A DNA stretch of 8,663 nt, from contig JABUUG010000040.1 of assembly GCA_021443285.1 (NCBI GenBank), positions 2,165 to 10,827 of the forward strand, read 5' to 3'. The translations under genes and the position numbers were made by a program. Below, piece by piece: positions 5,277-8,663 of the stretch. A model generated the notes under the pieces. It did no database searches, was not told the DNA's origin, and worked only from the letters and a program-made list of their open reading frames with translations. The stretch comes from Bacteroidaceae bacterium. Lineage in GTDB: Bacteria > Bacteroidota > Bacteroidia > Bacteroidales > Bacteroidaceae. Position 1 is the stretch's first letter. Every line of letters starts with the position of its first letter.

Positions 5277-6416
5277 TCAGAACAGAAAGAAGTCTAATGC
5301 GTCTTCTATATCTTGTTTATCAGCAGACTGGTTTATGTCTATTTCCCCCACGTTTCTGAGTAGTGTGAAGTTGATATTTCCATTGGAGTTCTTCTTGTCG
5401 TGGGTCATAAGTTCAAGCAATTCCGGGTAGTCATTGCATGTGATTGCGGGCGTGCCGTAGTTTTCCTTTATGAAGGTGGAAACCTTGTGCAGTGTGTCCG
5501 TTGGGAAGCCGCATTTTTTCGCGCTGAGGTATAGCTCACACACCATTCCCCAGGCAACGGCATAACCATGCAGAACGTGGCATTTGTGCCTCATAGCCCA
5601 GCTCTCGAAGGCATGTCCGATGGTGTGTCCGAGGTTCAGGGCTTTGCGTATTCCCTTTTCATGGGGGTCTTCCTCCACAATCTTTTGCTTTACGGCTACG
5701 CTCTGCTCAACCATCTGCTGTATGGTGGTGTAGTAGTTTTCGGGAGTGTCCAGCACTGACGCACCGGAAGCAGGGGTTGTATTTTCGTTGTGCGCTTTTT
5801 CTTCTTTTTCAGGTGAAAGGAGGGCGGTGGGGTAGGGATCGAAGGCGAGGTGTGCATTGAGCATCTGCCTGTCTTTGAGCAGGGCGTGCTTTAGCATTTC
5901 GGCATAGCCGGAGAGAATGTTTTCCTCATCGAGGGATTTTAGGAACTGCGAAGATATTATGACCGTAGATGCGTCGCTAAAAGCGCCAATCTCGTTCTTG
6001 TAGCCGCAGAAGTTTATACCCGTCTTGCCGCCTACAGAAGCATCTACCTGGGAGAGAAGAGTGGTGGGTATGTTGATGAAGTTTATGCCCCTTTTGAACG
6101 ATGCAGCCGCAAAACCGCCGAGGTCTGTAACCATTCCGCCGCCGATGTTTATGAGAAGCGAGTGGCGTGTTGCCCCGCCCTTGGAGAGTGCTTCCCAAAC
6201 TTTAGAAATGCTTGCTATATTCTTGTTGTCATCGCCAGCCGGTATAATGATTTCCTGTATGTCTTCGGCAACTTTTTTTAGGGCATTTTCCACTATCGGG
6301 CGACAGAGTTGATAGGTAGTTTCGTCGTAAAGAACGAAGGTCTTATCGTGCTCGGCAGCACTGAAAGCAGTGGCTATTTCATCTGTCAAAGACGAAGAAA
6401 AGACTATTTTCTGCAT
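5277..6416 (-). CDS. aroB: 3-dehydroquinate synthase (shikimate pathway)
   Basis: The enzyme converts DAHP to 3-dehydroquinate using NAD+ and a divalent metal, the second step toward chorismate. From the chosen ATG at 6416 it is 379 residues. The NAD-binding loop is GGGMVTDLGGFAA (92-104), followed by PTTLLSQVDASVGGKTG (117-133). Metal ligands expected from the family are Glu173 (GYAEMLKH), His264 (NLGHTIGHAFE) and His283 (HGYAVAWGM). The frame is open 29 codons further upstream to an ATG at 6503, but that stretch has no family resemblance and contains the promoter element at 6438-6445, so MQKIVFSSS is the likely N-terminus. A polar segment at about 192-228, rich in Pro, Ser, Glu and Asn, appears to be an insertion absent from most AroB proteins. 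It is divergent from recG. Confidence 0.95.
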   Translation of the reverse strand: MQKIVFSSSLTDEIATAFSAAEHDKTFVLYDETTYQLCRPIVENALKKVAEDIQEIIIPAGDDNKNIASISKVWEALSKGGATRHSLLINIGGGMVTDLGGFAAASFKRGINFINIPTTLLSQVDASVGGKTGINFCGYKNEIGAFSDASTVIISSQFLKSLDEENILSGYAEMLKHALLKDRQMLNAHLAFDPYPTALLSPEKEEKAHNENTTPASGASVLDTPENYYTTIQQMVEQSVAVKQKIVEEDPHEKGIRKALNLGHTIGHAFESWAMRHKCHVLHGYAVAWGMVCELYLSAKKCGFPTDTLHKVSTFIKENYGTPAITCNDYPELLELMTHDKKNSNGNINFTLLRNVGEIDINQSADKQDIEDALDFFLF

Positions 6417-6437
6417 GTTATTTGTGTTATTTGGCTG

Positions 6438-6445
6438 CAAAATTA
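6438..6445 (-). promoter_or_regulatory. Bacteroidetes-type promoter (-7 element) for aroB
   Basis: On the minus strand this reads TAATTTTG, an exact TAnnTTTG match. The predicted start near 6431 gives a leader of about 15 bases, A-rich and without Shine-Dalgarno, before the ATG at 6416. It helps rule out the upstream ATG at 6503. The -33 region is weak. Confidence 0.65.
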
Positions 6446-6487
6446 CAATATTTTGACTATCTAAACTTTTGTTGTTCAACAAATTTA

Positions 6488-6495
6488 TAACTTTG
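6488..6495 (+). promoter_or_regulatory. Bacteroidetes-type promoter (-7 element) for recG
   Basis: TAACTTTG is an exact TAnnTTTG match, 20 bases before the recG ATG at 6516, predicting a very short leader of about 14 bases. A TTTG at 6468-6471 lies 16 bases upstream, somewhat closer than the usual -33 spacing. The element is back-to-back with that of aroB, 42 bases apart. Confidence 0.65.
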
Positions 6496-6515
6496 CCCAC
6501 CATAATAATGGTGAA

Positions 6516-8630
6516 ATGCTTTCCACTTCTTTAACATATCTCAGTGGTGTAGGTCCGCAACGTTCACAGGTGTTGAAGAAGGAATTGGGTTTGGAGACTT
6601 TTGCAGACCTGATAGAATATTTCCCTTATCGATACGAAGATAGGAGCAAGATATACCATACAAACGAGATACACGAGGGTATGCCTTTCGTGCAGATTTG
6701 TGGGGAGATAGTGGGCTTCGAGACGCTCGGAGAGGAAAAGTACAAGAAGCGTGTGGTGGCGCATCTGTATGACGGTTACGGATATGCAGACATAACATGG
6801 TTTGTGCGCAATTACAATCCCGCTGAGAACCTGAAGGTGAACACGCAGTACATAGTGTTCGGAAAGCCGAATATGTTCAGGGGAGTGCCGCAGTTCACGC
6901 ATCCGGAGATAGAGCTTGCCGAAAAGGTGAACCTCTCGGACATGGGTATGCAGCCCCACTACCACACGACGGAGAGGATGAAGAAGACATACTTCACCTC
7001 TCGGGCTGTGGAGAAAATAGTGCGCAAACTGCTTGAAACCCTCAAGGGGACACTGCCGGAAACGCTGCCGCAATTCATTGTCAGTACGCTCGGACTGGTA
7101 TCGAGAGACACCGCACTGCGCAACATACACTACCCGAAAAGCACACGCGACGTGGCAGACGCACAGCGCAGGCTTAAGTTTGAGGAGCTGTTCTATGTGC
7201 AGCTGAACATACTGCGCTACGCCACATCACACCGTAACAAGTATGTGGGCTACAAGATGCCGAAAGTGGGCAGGGTGTTCAACGATTTCTACAGGAACAA
7301 GCTGCCCTTCCAGCTTACGGAGGCACAGAAGAGGGTGATAAGGGAGATACACGCCGACGTATCGTCGGAGAAGCAGATGAACAGGCTGCTGCAGGGTGAT
7401 GTGGGTTCAGGCAAGACGCTCGTTGCGCTGATGTCGATGCTCCTTGCCATAGACAACGGCTATCAGGCGTGCATCATTGCCCCGACGGAGATACTTGCAG
7501 AGCAGCACTACCAGACCATCACGGACTTCCTAACGATGAGGGACAGCGGAGAAAGCGATGTGCCGCAGATGAATGTACAGCTGCTGACAGGTTCGGTGAA
7601 GGGTAAGAAGAGAAAGACGATACTCGAAGACCTCGTTACGGGGAAGGTGAACATACTCATCGGCACACACGCCGTACTCGAAGACCCCGTGATGTTCTCC
7701 AACCTCGGCTTTGCCGTTATCGACGAGCAGCACCGCTTTGGCGTGGCACAGAGGTCGAAGCTCTGGAGCAAGAACACTAACCCGCCGCACATACTCGTGA
7801 TGACGGCGACACCCATACCCCGCACGCTCGCCATGACAATCTACGGCGACCTCGATGTGAGCGTCATTGACGAGATGCCGCCGGGACGCAAGCCCATAAA
7901 GACCCTGCACAAGTATGAAGACCAGATGGCGGATGTCTATGAGGGCATACGCTACCAGATAAACGAGGGGCGTCAGGTGTATATAGTCTTTCCGCTGATA
8001 AAGGAGAGCGAGGCTCTCGACCTGAAAAACCTTGAGGAAGGCTATGCCCGACTGCTCGACATATTCCCGGAATACAAGCTGAGCAAGATTCACGGTCAGT
8101 TGCCCGCAGCGGAGAAGGATGCAGAGATGCAGCGGTTTGTCAGCGGAGAGACGCATATACTCGTTGCAACCACAGTGATAGAGGTGGGCGTGAATGTGCC
8201 CAATGCATCTGTGATGCTGATAAACAATGCCGAGCGTTTCGGCCTGTCGCAGTTGCACCAGTTGCGCGGCAGGGTGGGGCGTGGCGCATCGCAGTCGTAC
8301 TGTCTGCTAATAAGCTCAAGGGAGATAGGCAGCGAGACGCGCAAACGCCTCGACATAATGTGCGAGACAAACGACGGCTTCCGCATAGCAGAGGCAGACC
8401 TTAAACTGCGCGGTCCCGGCGACCTTGAGGGTACACAGCAGAGCGGCATGGCATTCGACCTGAAAATAGCCAATATAGCACGCGACGGAGAGCTGATACA
8501 GCTGGCGCGCGACGAGGCAAGGAAGGTGATAGAGCGGGATGCGGAACTGAAACTGCCCGAAAACCAGATACTCCGCCGCAGGCTTATGGAGCTGAAGAAG
8601 GAGATGATAGACTGGTCGGCGATATCGTAA
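6516..8630 (+). CDS. recG: ATP-dependent DNA helicase RecG
   Basis: The 704-residue protein is full length for the family. RecG rescues stalled replication forks and moves Holliday junctions and D-loops by branch migration. The N-terminal helix-hairpin-helix-like SGVGPQR segment (10-16) and FPYRYEDR (36-43) are typical, followed by an OB-fold wedge domain (about 55-150). The SF2 helicase core shows Walker A GDVGSGKT (294-301), DEQH (403-406), TATPIPRTLA (430-439) and motif VI LRGRVGR (583-589). The TRG translocation motif, RGPGDLEGTQQSG, starts at 632. The ATG at 6516 fits a start near 6502 and the conserved N-terminus. It diverges from aroB. GC content rises from roughly 37% near the 5' end to about 60% near the 3' end in rows I counted by hand. 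Confidence 0.96.
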   Translation: MLSTSLTYLSGVGPQRSQVLKKELGLETFADLIEYFPYRYEDRSKIYHTNEIHEGMPFVQICGEIVGFETLGEEKYKKRVVAHLYDGYGYADITWFVRNYNPAENLKVNTQYIVFGKPNMFRGVPQFTHPEIELAEKVNLSDMGMQPHYHTTERMKKTYFTSRAVEKIVRKLLETLKGTLPETLPQFIVSTLGLVSRDTALRNIHYPKSTRDVADAQRRLKFEELFYVQLNILRYATSHRNKYVGYKMPKVGRVFNDFYRNKLPFQLTEAQKRVIREIHADVSSEKQMNRLLQGDVGSGKTLVALMSMLLAIDNGYQACIIAPTEILAEQHYQTITDFLTMRDSGESDVPQMNVQLLTGSVKGKKRKTILEDLVTGKVNILIGTHAVLEDPVMFSNLGFAVIDEQHRFGVAQRSKLWSKNTNPPHILVMTATPIPRTLAMTIYGDLDVSVIDEMPPGRKPIKTLHKYEDQMADVYEGIRYQINEGRQVYIVFPLIKESEALDLKNLEEGYARLLDIFPEYKLSKIHGQLPAAEKDAEMQRFVSGETHILVATTVIEVGVNVPNASVMLINNAERFGLSQLHQLRGRVGRGASQSYCLLISSREIGSETRKRLDIMCETNDGFRIAEADLKLRGPGDLEGTQQSGMAFDLKIANIARDGELIQLARDEARKVIERDAELKLPENQILRRRLMELKKEMIDWSAIS

Positions 8631-8646
8631 AGGATTTTTTTCAAAA

Positions 8647-8662
8647 TTTCGAGGCTTCGAAA
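8647..8662. terminator. Hairpin after recG at the window edge, possible terminator
   Basis: TTTCGA (8647-8652) and TCGAAA (8657-8662) form a 6-bp stem with a GGCT loop, 16 bases after the recG stop. On the minus strand it is followed by TTTTG and another T-poor run. Any plus-strand T-run would lie beyond the window, so direction cannot be decided. Confidence 0.35.
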
Positions 8663-8663
8663 C

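Noticed and set aside
6417..6503. 29-codon N-terminal extension of AroB from ATG 6503
   Set aside because: It is not similar to AroB and it contains the -7 element at 6438-6445 that would drive the gene from the internal ATG at 6416.
7530..8258. 242-codon open frame on the minus strand within recG
   Set aside because: It is antisense to the RecG helicase core. The His/Leu/Tyr-rich translation reflects the complement of conserved codons in a GC-rich region.
1..8663. Defence island, prophage or insertion sequence
   Set aside because: All recognised genes are core metabolism or DNA repair. There are no transposase, integrase, nuclease-toxin or phage-type proteins, and no terminal inverted repeats with target duplications.

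Overview
This window is a stretch of ordinary housekeeping chromosome from a member of the Bacteroidota, most likely a Prevotella-like member of the Bacteroidia. The main evidence is four good matches to the Bacteroidetes -7 promoter element TAnnTTTG placed just upstream of genes, A-rich leaders without Shine-Dalgarno sequences, a DUF4494 protein (a family I know only from this phylum), and a menaquinone-type MenA. I found no insertion sequence, phage gene, CRISPR array, tRNA or rRNA, and no recognisable defence system. An exciting new system is not evident here.

Layout. Positions 1-1715 (+) hold the 3' two thirds of polA (DNA polymerase I). The polymerase domain is intact, but the 3'-5' exonuclease-like domain has lost its catalytic residues. 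Positions 1716-2090 are an AT-rich intergenic region with two small hairpins, degenerate short repeats and an inverted repeat, ending in a consensus promoter. Positions 2091-3854 (+) form a tightly coupled three-gene operon: a DUF4494 protein, a YggS/PLPBP-type pyridoxal-phosphate homeostasis protein and an HD-domain phosphohydrolase. It ends in overlapping hairpins that also appear to terminate the convergent menA. Positions 3929-5133 (-) hold menA and, upstream of it, a 68-residue helical protein of unknown function. A strong terminator-like hairpin sits between these two, almost touching the menA start codon. Positions 5277-6416 (-) hold aroB (3-dehydroquinate synthase). Its promoter diverges from that of recG (6516-8630, +), which encodes the branch-migrating helicase.

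Functionally, polA and recG serve DNA repair and replication-fork rescue, and aroB and menA serve chorismate and menaquinone synthesis (chorismate is the precursor of menaquinone). The DUF4494-yggS-HD operon is a conserved-looking but poorly understood unit. The points most worth a second look are the decayed exonuclease domain of PolA, the terminator at the menA start, the repeat-bearing intergenic region after polA, and a low-complexity insertion in AroB.
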